This document shows, one piece after another, positions 27,494 to 35,338 of a stretch of 64,000 nt of DNA. Within the stretch, counting starts at the first letter, position 1, and every line of letters begins with the position of its first letter. Location: assembly GCF_000484535.1 (NCBI RefSeq), contig NC_022600.1:3844001-3908000 (forward strand), in the 5' to 3' direction. Source of the stretch: Gloeobacter kilaueensis JS1. Lineage in GTDB: Bacteria > Cyanobacteriota > Cyanobacteriia > Gloeobacterales > Gloeobacteraceae. Below the pieces are notes generated by a model. It saw only the letters and a list, made by a program, of their open reading frames with translations, did no database searches and had not been told where the DNA came from. The position numbers and the translations under genes were made by a program.

Positions 27494-27925
27494 GTGTTCG
27501 CAAGAGCAACCATCTGGTCCGTCGGCTTGGGACTTCTCTTATCGGTGGCCGCTGAGGCCAAACCCATCGAAATAGCCTTCAAAGATGTGCGGGTCGAGCC
27601 TTGCCCCGAGGCTCAAAACACCAAAGAACCGGTTGTCAGCACCAACGACCGGCCCAACCAGCCTTCTAAGTGCTATCGGCTTACAGGTACCGCCGTCAAC
27701 TCCGACACAGCGGATGCCAGGGATGTCGATGTTTTTGGTCGAGTCACCGACGCCAACGGCACACCGGCTCTTACCCGCCGCCGTATCGGTTCGATCGATC
27801 TGGTCCCTGCAGGCACCCATCCAGTACAGCTCGATTTCTTCGTGCCCGAGAGCGCCAAAGTGCCCCTGACCATCAGCATCACCCGCGCCGGTGGTTTCTC
27901 ACACGACAGCCGCCCGCACCGTTAG
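27494..27925 (+). CDS. Secreted hypothetical protein
   Basis: 143 aa from a GTG at 27494, chosen because GGAGGA lies five bases upstream and because it places a signal peptide at the N-terminus (hydrophobic WSVGLGLLLSVAAEA, cleavage likely after AEA). The longer frame from TTG 27341 or ATG 27446 would bury the signal and cross a terminator. The mature protein has two cysteines (VEPCPE, SKCYRL) that may form a disulfide, and a C-terminal half rich in beta strands (LVPAGTHPVQLDFFVPES), as in immunoglobulin-like folds. No family is recognised. Confidence 0.65.
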   Translation: MFARATIWSVGLGLLLSVAAEAKPIEIAFKDVRVEPCPEAQNTKEPVVSTNDRPNQPSKCYRLTGTAVNSDTADARDVDVFGRVTDANGTPALTRRRIGSIDLVPAGTHPVQLDFFVPESAKVPLTISITRAGGFSHDSRPHR

Positions 27926-27974
27926 CCTCTCTGGTTTCCGCGCCCTTTGATGTAAAGAGGTTTAACTGTTTTGG

Positions 27975-28223
27975 TTATAAAAACTCTTGCTTGTGCAATA
28001 CTTGCCTGACCAGTTCAAATTCACGATTGTTGATGTCAACATCCCTGTCATAAGTACATGCATACTTCCATTTGCTGGTGAGCTGGTCATACTTTATAGA
28101 AATCTCTATTGGATCCGCTGCCCCAACAGCTTGATGTGCGGCAAGTATGTTTAATTTGATCTGGTTTGCTCGGTTATTCGTAGGAGTCATGTTTGTGTAA
28201 TTGTTTGTTTTGAACAAACTATA
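27975..28223 (-). CDS. AT-rich orphan ORF (82 aa)
   Basis: The frame runs from ATG 28223, preceded by GAGGA at six bases. The protein is Asn-, Lys- and Tyr-rich (NMTPTNNRANQIKLNILAAH, KWKYACTYDRDVDINNREFE), and its base composition is far lower in GC than the flanking genes. That suggests imported DNA. No domain is recognised. It sits beside the dead Fic relic in the scarred region and could be a leftover of the same or an earlier insertion. Being real is plausible, not proven. Confidence 0.35.
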   Translation of the reverse strand, partial: YSLFKTNNYTNMTPTNNRANQIKLNILAAHQAVGAADPIEISIKYDQLTSKWKYACTYDRDVDINNREFELVRQVLHKQEFL

Positions 28224-28317
28224 CATCAGAATCCTCAGAACCCTCTGTTCCGAAGTGGTTAAAAGTTGATCCACGGTAGTCAGAGGAAGCCGAAGGACAC
28301 AGACCAGGCAGTGATTC

Positions 28318-28503
28318 CTGTTGTTCCCCGACAAGCTGGTCCTCTGCCCTCACTACCGTTCGGTATCTATCCTTTCGCCAACGGCATCGGACGCCACGCT
28401 CGTCTGGCTGCAGATGTGCTGATCGTGCAGCTAGGCAGGAAGCCGATCAGGGCCGCATCGAAGCCCTGGTGCGCTTTGCGCGTTCCGGTGCTGGCGAAAC
28501 CTA
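28318..28503 (+). pseudogene. Fic-domain (mobile mystery protein B) relic
   Basis: The segment is a diverged copy of the last part of the intact Fic gene at 29150. From about 28371 it reads [20 protein letters not shown], compared with [20 protein letters not shown] in the intact gene. The catalytic His before PFANG has become Tyr and GNGR has become GIGR, so the AMP-transferase site is gone. Relative to the intact copy it has lost 76 nt (equivalent to 29609-29684), which shifts the frame. The gene's final bases and stop are preserved up to the leuS junction. No start or N-terminal part remains. It is a dead predecessor of the neighbouring unit. Confidence 0.8.
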
Positions 28504-28591
28504 ACCCACCACGAGGTTGATCAGCCGCTTGGGCACGACGATCACCTTTTTGATCTGCTTGCCGTCGATGTGCCGCTGGACAGCCTCGCTG
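28502..28591 (+). repeat. 90-bp direct repeat, copy A (detached leuS 3' end)
   Basis: Identical by eye to 29751-29840, the last codons of leuS plus its stop. Here it is cut off from the rest of leuS and ends abruptly at CAGCCTCGCTGG before AT-rich DNA. Together with copy B it flanks the mobile mystery protein A/B pair. Confidence 0.85.
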
Positions 28592-28691
28592 GGATCTGAC
28601 CCAGGCTATTACTTGTTCAGTATAAAAAGGGTTATTTGCTACTATATTTAAGTTATTGGTTGAGCATAAAGTCATAATACGAAGGTTATCA
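28592..28691. other. AT-rich leader upstream of the HTH/Fic pair
   Basis: About 100 bp of strikingly AT-rich DNA starts exactly where the 90-bp repeat ends. It should hold the promoter of the HTH-Fic pair. TATATT at 28643-28648 and CATAAT at 28673-28678 are possible -10 elements, but I find no -35 at the right distance. Confidence 0.4.
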
Positions 28692-29153
28692 ATGCAGAAC
28701 CTGGAGTTAGCGCGGGAGCGGCTAGATGCGCGATTTGGGCAGATGAGGCCGGTGGAGCGGTTTGCCCGACCGACGCGCGGGTGGGTGCGGGCGATCCGTG
28801 AAGCGCTTGGCATGTCCTCACCTCAATTGGCAAAACGCCTCGGTGTCTCCCAGCCGCGAGTGGTGGCTTTGGAGAAGGGGGAAGTGGAAGGCACCCTTAC
28901 ATTGAAGTCATTGCAGAAGGCGGCAGAGGCTCTTGATTGCACCCTGATTTATGCTCTGGTGCCTAACCAGCCGCTGGAGGCGACAGTGCGCGTTCGAGCG
29001 GAGCGGCTGGCCACAGAACGTATGGAGCTGGTCGAGCGAACAATGCGCCTGGAGGATCAGGCGATCGGCGTGTCCGAGAGCAGCCGCCAGAAGGAGCGCC
29101 TGATCGAAAAGATTATTCAAAGCGAGACGCGCCGGTTGTGGGAGCGGAGGTGA
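28692..29153 (+). CDS. Mobile mystery protein A (HTH antitoxin-like)
   Basis: 153 aa from ATG 28692, with AAGG eight bases upstream. A Cro/XRE helix-turn-helix covers about residues 28-75 (RAIREALGMSSPQLAKRLGV, SQPRVVALEKGEVEGTLTLK). The charged C-terminal helix (QKERLIEKIIQSETRRLWER) and the whole layout match TIGR02612, mobile mystery protein A, which is found next to Fic-type protein B. It probably represses the pair and may counter the Fic protein. The stop overlaps the GTG of the Fic gene by 4 nt, so they are coupled. Confidence 0.85.
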   Translation: MQNLELARERLDARFGQMRPVERFARPTRGWVRAIREALGMSSPQLAKRLGVSQPRVVALEKGEVEGTLTLKSLQKAAEALDCTLIYALVPNQPLEATVRVRAERLATERMELVERTMRLEDQAIGVSESSRQKERLIEKIIQSETRRLWERR

Positions 29154-29752
29154 ACGATCTATTCGGAGCTGACGATGCTTCCACGCCCCTGACACCAGAA
29201 GAACAGCGAGACTTGCTACCCAGCTACATCGCTACCCGCGCTGAACTCAACGAGGCAGAACAGCAAAACATCCTGGCCGCCCAAAGCTGGGCATACGGGC
29301 TGCGCCGCCCCGACCCTTTCGATGAGAAGTGGCTCAAGCGACTGCACCGTCGGATGTTCGAGCAAGTCTGGTCCTGGGCGGGCCGCTATCGCACTACCCC
29401 CCGCAATATAGGTGTGGACCCCTGGCAGATTGCGCCTCAAATGCGCATCTTTCTCGACGATGCTCGCTTTTGGGTAAAGCACGCCACCTATTCCCCGGAC
29501 GAACTGGCTATCCGCTTTCACCACCGCCTGGTGTACATCCACCCTTTCGCCAACGGTAACGGACGCCACGCTCGCCTGGCTGCAGATGTGCTGATCGTGC
29601 AGTTAGGCGGGGAGCGCTTCGACTGGGGGCAGGCCACACTGGTAGACGCAGGCGAGGCGCGTAGTCGCTACATCCAGGCTTTGCAGGAAGCCGATCGGGG
29701 CCGCATCGAAGCCCTGGTGCGCTTTGCGCGTTCCGGTGCTGGCGAAACCTAA
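29150..29752 (+). CDS. Mobile mystery protein B (Fic family)
   Basis: 200 aa from GTG 29150, with GGAGCGGAG just upstream. The Fic core is intact: [12 protein letters not shown] (catalytic His, the phosphate-binding GNGR loop) near residues 132-143, preceded by [16 protein letters not shown] and followed by [18 protein letters not shown]. Fic enzymes usually transfer AMP from ATP to a protein hydroxyl. The match is TIGR02613, mobile mystery protein B. The gene runs right up to leuS: its TAA and the leuS TAG share the tetramer CTAA (29749-29752). It forms a possible toxin-antitoxin-like pair with the upstream HTH protein. Confidence 0.88.
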   Translation: MNDLFGADDASTPLTPEEQRDLLPSYIATRAELNEAEQQNILAAQSWAYGLRRPDPFDEKWLKRLHRRMFEQVWSWAGRYRTTPRNIGVDPWQIAPQMRIFLDDARFWVKHATYSPDELAIRFHHRLVYIHPFANGNGRHARLAADVLIVQLGGERFDWGQATLVDAGEARSRYIQALQEADRGRIEALVRFARSGAGET

Positions 29753-32286
29753 CCCACCACGAGGTTGATCAGCCGCTTGGGCACGACGATCACCTTTTTG
29801 ATCTGCTTGCCGTCGATGTGCCGCTGGACAGCCTCGCTGGTACGGGCATAGGCTTCGAGTTGCTCGGCAGTCGCGTCGGCGGGGACGAGGATGTCGTCGC
29901 GCTTTTTGCCGTTGACCTGGATGACGAGGGTGATCGTGTCCTCGGCGAGGGCTGATTCGTCGAGGCTGGGCCAGTCAGCGGCGTGGACATCCCCGTCGCC
30001 CAGGTTCTGCCACAATTCGGCGCTGATGTGGGGGGCGAAGGGAGCGAGCAATTTGACGAGGGCGTAGACGCCTTCTTTGTAGACGGGGGAACCGCTGGCA
30101 GGATAGTCGCCCAGGGCGTTGCTGAGCTTCATCAAGGCGGCGATGGCGGTGTTGAATTTGTACTGTTCGATGTCCTCGCTCACCGCCTGGATCGCCCGGT
30201 GGATCTCGCGGCGCAGGCTGCGCTCCTGCTCGGCGCTCGCTTCTTTGGCAGTTTTTTCGCCAGAGACAAATTCGTAGACCAGCCGCCAGACCCGGTTCAA
30301 GAAACGGAACTGCCCTTCTACGTCGGCGTCGGACCACTCCAGTTCTTTTTCGGGCGGCGCTTTGAAGAGGACGAACATGCGGGCGGTGTCTGCGCCAAAT
30401 TGCTCCACGACGCTCTCGGGGGCGACACCGTTGCCCTTGGACTTGGACATGGTGGCAAAGCCCACTTTGAGCGCTTCACCGGTGCGCGGATCGACGGGGT
30501 TGGCCGGGTTTGCCACATCGGCCACCGGAATATATTCGCCGGTGGTCGGATTCTGGTAGGAGAGCGCCTGGACCATGCCCTGGGTGAGCAGGCGCTTGAA
30601 GGGCTCATCGAAGCTGAGCATTCCCCGGTCCCGCAGCACCTTTGTAAAAAAGCGCGAGTACAAGAGGTGCAGGATGGCGTGCTCGATGCCGCCCACGTAC
30701 TGGTCCACCGGCAGCCAGTAGTCGGCGGCGGCCTTTGAGAAGGGTTGTTCGCTGTCGCGGGCGTCGGCAAAGCGCAAGAAGTACCAGGACGAGTCGATGA
30801 AGGTGTCCATCGTGTCGGTCTCGCGCCGGGCCGGTGCGCCGCAGCTCGGGCAGGGAACGTGGAGCCAGCTTTCGAGGCGGGCGAGGGGCGAAGGACCACG
30901 GCCCAAAAATTCGACGTCCTCCGGCAACCGCACCGGCAGGTCCGCCTCCGGCACCGGCACGATGCCACAGTCGGGACAGTAGACCACCGGAATCGGGCAG
31001 CCCCAGTAGCGCTGGCGGGAGATGAGCCAGTCGCGCAGGCGGTACTGGACGCGGCCTTTGCCCCAGCCCTGGCTCTCGGCGTAGGCGACGATCTTTATCT
31101 TGGCGGCGGGCGAATCGAGCCCGTCGAAGGGACCGGAATTGACCAGGCTGCCCGCATCGACGTAGGCGGCACTCAAGGGCTCACTAAGCGTCTTTTGCGG
31201 GTTCTGGACGACCAGGCGCACCGGCAGCCCGTAGCGGTGGGCGAAAACGAAGTCGCGCTCGTCGTGGCCCGGCACACCCATTACCGCGCCGGTGCCGTAC
31301 TCGTAGAGCACGTAGTCGGCGATCCAGATCGGGATTGCTTCGCCCGTAAAAGAATTGATCGCCGAAGCGCCGGTCCAGACGCCCTGCTTGGGCCGCTCCT
31401 CGCTGGTGCGCTCGATCTCGCTTTCGCTTTGCACTTTGGCGACGAACTCGCCCACGGCGGCCAGTTGTTCGGCTGTGGCAATCTGCTCGACAAGAGGATG
31501 TTCGGGGGCGAGCACGATGTAGGTGACACCGTAGACCGTATCCGGCCTGGTCGTAAAGACATGAACGTGGGCGCTCTCACCGACGATCGGGAAGATCAGC
31601 TCTGCCCCTACAGATTTGCCGATCCAGTTTTCCTGCATTACCCGCACCCGCTCCGGCCATTCGTCCAGCCGGGCCAGATCCGCCAGCAGTTCTTCGGCGT
31701 AGTCGGTAATGCGCAGGTACCACTGTTCTAAGGGCCGCTTTTCGACCAGTGCCCCCGAGCGCCAGGAGCGCCCCTCCGCATCGACCTGCTCGTTGGCGAG
31801 CACCGTCTGGTCCACGGGATCCCAGTTGACGATGCCATCTTTGCGGTAGGCGAGCCCGGCTGCAAAAAATTCTAAAAACAGCTTCTGCGTCCAGCGGTAA
31901 TAGTCGGGCGAACAGGTCGCCACCTCCCGCTCCCAGGCGTAGGCAAAGCCCAGGCGGTGCAGCTGGCTTTTCATGTGGGCAATGTTCTGGTAGGTCCACT
32001 CGGCAGGATGCACGCCGCGCTTGATCGCCGCGTTCTCAGCCGGTAGCCCGAAGGCGTCCCAGCCGATCGGATGGAGGACGTTGAAGCCGCGCATCCGCTT
32101 GTAGCGGCTGATCACATCGGTGATCGAGTAGTTGCGCACATGACCCATGTGCAGCGCCCCACTCGGATAGGGAAACATCGAGAGCGCATAAAACTTGGGC
32201 CTGCCGTCCATCGCAAGCGGCGGCATCGCCTCCCAGTGCTTCTGCCATTTGGGTTCGATAGCGCCGGGGTTGTAGCGCATCTCCAT
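29749..32286 (-). CDS. leuS: Leucyl-tRNA synthetase
   Basis: 845 aa class I synthetase charging tRNA-Leu. The HIGH motif is HMGH in [17 protein letters not shown]; the KMSKS loop reads TMSKS in [15 protein letters not shown]. The editing domain ([45 protein letters not shown]) and zinc region ([22 protein letters not shown]) are present. The start at 32286 is chosen for a GGGAGG nine to ten bases upstream; an ATG at 32322 would add 12 unlikely residues. Its last codons come from the 90-bp repeat shared with a detached copy beyond the HTH/Fic pair, so the gene end appears to have been replaced or duplicated during insertion of that pair. Confidence 0.95.
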   Translation of the reverse strand: MEMRYNPGAIEPKWQKHWEAMPPLAMDGRPKFYALSMFPYPSGALHMGHVRNYSITDVISRYKRMRGFNVLHPIGWDAFGLPAENAAIKRGVHPAEWTYQNIAHMKSQLHRLGFAYAWEREVATCSPDYYRWTQKLFLEFFAAGLAYRKDGIVNWDPVDQTVLANEQVDAEGRSWRSGALVEKRPLEQWYLRITDYAEELLADLARLDEWPERVRVMQENWIGKSVGAELIFPIVGESAHVHVFTTRPDTVYGVTYIVLAPEHPLVEQIATAEQLAAVGEFVAKVQSESEIERTSEERPKQGVWTGASAINSFTGEAIPIWIADYVLYEYGTGAVMGVPGHDERDFVFAHRYGLPVRLVVQNPQKTLSEPLSAAYVDAGSLVNSGPFDGLDSPAAKIKIVAYAESQGWGKGRVQYRLRDWLISRQRYWGCPIPVVYCPDCGIVPVPEADLPVRLPEDVEFLGRGPSPLARLESWLHVPCPSCGAPARRETDTMDTFIDSSWYFLRFADARDSEQPFSKAAADYWLPVDQYVGGIEHAILHLLYSRFFTKVLRDRGMLSFDEPFKRLLTQGMVQALSYQNPTTGEYIPVADVANPANPVDPRTGEALKVGFATMSKSKGNGVAPESVVEQFGADTARMFVLFKAPPEKELEWSDADVEGQFRFLNRVWRLVYEFVSGEKTAKEASAEQERSLRREIHRAIQAVSEDIEQYKFNTAIAALMKLSNALGDYPASGSPVYKEGVYALVKLLAPFAPHISAELWQNLGDGDVHAADWPSLDESALAEDTITLVIQVNGKKRDDILVPADATAEQLEAYARTSEAVQRHIDGKQIKKVIVVPKRLINLVVG
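29751..29840 (+). repeat. 90-bp direct repeat, copy B (true 3' end of leuS)
   Basis: Identical to 28502-28591. This copy is joined to the leuS reading frame and supplies its last 30 or so codons. Beyond 29840 the sequence continues into leuS and has no match at copy A. Confidence 0.85.
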
Positions 32287-32421
32287 CGGTATCCGGGCCT
32301 CCCTTACCATGCTGTTTTTCAATTAAAGGCGAAATTGTCCGCCGCTGAGGGCTACCCCCGGACATCGAAGCGCGTTGCGCCGACTCGATGCAGCGGCGCA
32401 GAAAAAGACCGCAAAGACCAG

Positions 32422-32437
32422 TAAGTTGATCAACTTA
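32422..32437. promoter_or_regulatory. 16-bp perfect palindrome upstream of sulfate-binding gene
   Basis: TAAGTTGATCAACTTA is a perfect dyad with no spacer, 39 nt before the ATG of the sulfate-binding protein. It sits in the 190-bp divergent gap with leuS and is AT-rich in a GC-rich genome. It is a good candidate operator, for example for a LysR- or GntR-type regulator of sulfur uptake. The regulator is not identifiable here. Confidence 0.45.
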
Positions 32438-32476
32438 GTGTAGACTGGCCAAAAAATCCTGTTCCCCGCTCCAGCG

Positions 32477-33511
32477 ATGACTGTCAAAAAAATTTCCTGG
32501 ACCAATGCGATAGCGCTTGCGGCGGTTGTTCTGGCGATTACGGCGGTCGTAGTCAAAAACGTCGAAGGCAACACCGGCAGGCAACTGCTGAACGTCTCCT
32601 ACGATCCGACCCGCGAACTCTACCGCGACATCGATCAGCAATTCGTCGCAAAGTACGAAAAAGAAACCCACCGGCAAATCAAGATCAAACAGTCCCACGG
32701 CGGTTCCTCCCGCCAGAGTCGGGCGGTCATAGACGGCAGTGCTCCCGCCGATGTCGTCACCCTGGGTCTGTACTCGGACGTGGACGCGCTGCGCAAGCAG
32801 GGTCTCATCGCCGAAGGCTGGTCGAAGCGCCTGCCCAACAATTCCCAGCCCTACGCCTCGACGATCGTCTTTGTCGTGCGCAGGGGCAACCCCGAAAAGA
32901 TTCACGACTGGCCCGATCTGCTTCGTCCCGGCGTCGAGATCATTACTCCGGATCCAAAAAGTTCCGGCAACGGCAAGCTCAGCGCCCTCGCCGCCTGGGG
33001 CTCAGTCATCAAGCGCGGCGGCACCCAGGAGCAGGCCCGCGCTTTTCTCAAGGCGTTCTACGAACATACGACCGTGCTGGATACCGGTGCCCGCGCCTCC
33101 GCGACAACCTTCGCCGTCGAGAAAGTGGGCGATGTGCATCTGACCTGGGAGAACGAGGCGATCCGGGAGGTGGCTGAATCGAAGGGCGACCTCGAAATCG
33201 TCTATCCGCCGGTGAGCATCCTCGCCCAGCCCTACGTCGCCTGGGTGGATGCGAACACTACTCGCCACAGGAGCGAAGCGGATGCGCGGGCTTACCTGCA
33301 ATTTCTTTTTAGCGACGAGGGGCAGGAAACGATCGCCAGATCCGGCTACCGGCCCATCAACCCCCAGATCGCCAGAAAATACAGCACCCAGTTTCCAAAG
33401 ATCGAACTTTTTCCGATCACCTTGATTGCCAGAGACTGGGACGACGCAAGACAAAAGTTCTTTGCCGAAAACGGGATCATCGACCTGGTCTACAAGCCAA
33501 AGCCGCAGTGA
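32477..33511 (+). CDS. sbpA: Sulfate/thiosulfate ABC transporter substrate-binding protein
   Basis: 344 aa periplasmic type II binding protein of the Sbp/CysP family. Diagnostic blocks: LLNVSYDPTRELYRDIDQQF, KQSHGGSSRQSRAVIDG (anion-binding loop), ADVVTLGLYSDVDALRKQG, TPDPKSSGNGKLSALAAWG and VDANTTRHRSEADARAYLQF. The N-terminus has one hydrophobic helix (about 10-26) acting as signal or anchor. It delivers sulfate to a CysTWA permease, but no such genes follow; the next gene is a SulP permease instead. A perfect palindrome lies 39 nt upstream. Confidence 0.88.
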   Translation: MTVKKISWTNAIALAAVVLAITAVVVKNVEGNTGRQLLNVSYDPTRELYRDIDQQFVAKYEKETHRQIKIKQSHGGSSRQSRAVIDGSAPADVVTLGLYSDVDALRKQGLIAEGWSKRLPNNSQPYASTIVFVVRRGNPEKIHDWPDLLRPGVEIITPDPKSSGNGKLSALAAWGSVIKRGGTQEQARAFLKAFYEHTTVLDTGARASATTFAVEKVGDVHLTWENEAIREVAESKGDLEIVYPPVSILAQPYVAWVDANTTRHRSEADARAYLQFLFSDEGQETIARSGYRPINPQIARKYSTQFPKIELFPITLIARDWDDARQKFFAENGIIDLVYKPKPQ

Positions 33512-33544
33512 TCACCTCCACCCGAGAAAAATCTAAGGATAACG

Positions 33545-35326
33545 ATGAACATTAGCTACACCTGGGAAAAAGCGCGGGCCGACGTCATCGCGAGCCTGAC
33601 GGTGGCAGCGATCGCCGTGCCCCAGAGCATGGCCTACGCGCTGATTGCCGGGGTCGATCCGCGCTTTGGCCTGTACTCGGCCATCTTTGTCACGGCGATT
33701 GCCTCGGTTCTGGGCTCCTCCTCGCATCTGATCAATGGGCCGACCAGCGCCATCTCCCTCGTCGTCTTCAGTACCCTCGCGTTTATCGAACCGGACGCCC
33801 GGCCCGACGCCTACGAGGCGATGTTTTTACTGGGGGTGATGGTCGGCTGCATCCAGATTCTGATCGCAGTCTTCAAGCTGGGGGATCTGACGCGCTACAT
33901 CTCGGAGTCGGTGATTCTGGGCTTTATGACCGGCGCTGCCATCTTGCTGGGCATCGGTCAGATCGGCAATTCCCTCGGACTGCGGGAGAAAGGAACAGCC
34001 CACGATCAAATTTTCTATCGGCTCTGGCTCACGGTCACCTCCGGCAGCCCCAACTTTCGTGCCATCACGATTACTGCCATCACGGTCATCCTTGGCCTCG
34101 CCCTGCGGCCTCTAGTGCGCAAGTACCGCTGGCCCCAGATGGACATGCTCGTGGTCCTCATCGTTGCGGCGGTGGCGGCGTACCTGTTGGGCTGGACGAT
34201 ACCCCCGGCTGATGGGGGCAAGACGGCGATTGCGGTGGCCGGTGCGATCCCGGCCAGCTTGCCATTGCCCCACATTCCAGAAATCAAGTTTGGCTGGGTG
34301 ACCCAGATGTCGAGCGGGGCGCTCGCGATCGCTTTTCTAGGTCTACTGGAGGCGCTGGCGATTGCGAAAGCGATCGCTGCCCAGACCGGCCAGACCCTCG
34401 ACTACAACCGCCAGTGCCTGGCGGAGGGCGCTGCCAACCTGGGGGGCGGCTTTTTGCAGTGCCTGCCGGGATCCGGCTCGCTGTCGCGCTCGGCCATCAA
34501 CTACCAGTCCGGAGCCCTGACCCGCTTTTCGGGGGTGCTCGCGGCCCTGGTCGTCGCTGCTGCCCTGCTGGTTCTGGCACCACTCACCAAGTTCATCCCC
34601 AAGGCTGCCCTGGCAGGTTTGTTGTTTCTCACCGCCGCCCGGCTCATCGACCTCAAGCGGTTGCGCTACACCTTCCGCGCCTCGCTCTTCGACGCAGGGT
34701 TGGTGCTGGTGACACTCTTTACGGCTCTGTTCATCGGTATCGAGTACTCGATCTTGACCGGCGTCGCCCTCTCGATCTTGCTCTTCGTGCCGCGAGCAGC
34801 AAAACTCAAAGCTTCCGAACTGGTGGTGAGCAACGAGGGCATCGTGCGCGACCGCTGGCCCTCCGATCCACCCTGCACCTCGGTGATCCTCTTTGATCTC
34901 GAAGGAGAGATCTTCTTTGGGGCAGCACCGGATCTGGACCGCTACCTCGACGGCCTCATCGCCCAGGCAAAAGCAGCGTCGATCCGCTACATCGTCCTGC
35001 GGGTCAAGCGCGTGCGCAACCCGGACGTGGTCTGTGTCGAGCGACTGGAGCACTTCTTGCACAGCGCCCAGAAGCAGGGCATCACCGTCCTGCTCGCCGG
35101 AGTGCGCCCGGATCTGGCCCGCCCTTTCAGCAAGTTGGGCTTTGGCGACTGGTTCCCGGCGGACCATCTGTTTTTTGAGGCGGCGGAGGACGACAGCGAT
35201 TCTGCCACCCTCAAAGCCGTCCGCCTCGCCTACGAGCTTCTTGGCGACGAGGCCAACGCCTGCGGGCACTGCGCTGCCCTCCAGGACAAGGAGACCCAGA
35301 AGGCAGCGCTCTACTATCGAGTCTGA
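33545..35326 (+). CDS. SulP-family anion permease with STAS domain
   Basis: 593 aa. The membrane part (about 1-420, ten or more helices) opens with the SulP signature ADVIASLTVAAIAVPQSMAY, then NGPTSAISLVV and LPGSGSLSRSAINYQSGA. A cytoplasmic STAS domain follows (about 440-560; SVILFDLEGEIFFGAAPDLD, LRVKRVRNPD). The last residues carry a CGHC pair. SulP proteins move sulfate, bicarbonate or related anions. The position 33 nt after a sulfate-binding protein favours sulfate over the BicA-type bicarbonate role, but this is inference. AAGGA nine bases before the ATG supports the start. Confidence 0.88.
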   Translation: MNISYTWEKARADVIASLTVAAIAVPQSMAYALIAGVDPRFGLYSAIFVTAIASVLGSSSHLINGPTSAISLVVFSTLAFIEPDARPDAYEAMFLLGVMVGCIQILIAVFKLGDLTRYISESVILGFMTGAAILLGIGQIGNSLGLREKGTAHDQIFYRLWLTVTSGSPNFRAITITAITVILGLALRPLVRKYRWPQMDMLVVLIVAAVAAYLLGWTIPPADGGKTAIAVAGAIPASLPLPHIPEIKFGWVTQMSSGALAIAFLGLLEALAIAKAIAAQTGQTLDYNRQCLAEGAANLGGGFLQCLPGSGSLSRSAINYQSGALTRFSGVLAALVVAAALLVLAPLTKFIPKAALAGLLFLTAARLIDLKRLRYTFRASLFDAGLVLVTLFTALFIGIEYSILTGVALSILLFVPRAAKLKASELVVSNEGIVRDRWPSDPPCTSVILFDLEGEIFFGAAPDLDRYLDGLIAQAKAASIRYIVLRVKRVRNPDVVCVERLEHFLHSAQKQGITVLLAGVRPDLARPFSKLGFGDWFPADHLFFEAAEDDSDSATLKAVRLAYELLGDEANACGHCAALQDKETQKAALYYRV

Positions 35327-35338
35327 GCGACCCGCAGA

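Noticed and set aside
28203-28219. Inverted repeat GTTTGTT-TTG-AACAAAC as an operator
   Set aside because: It falls within the first codons of the AT-rich orphan and is short; AT-rich DNA makes such dyads by chance.
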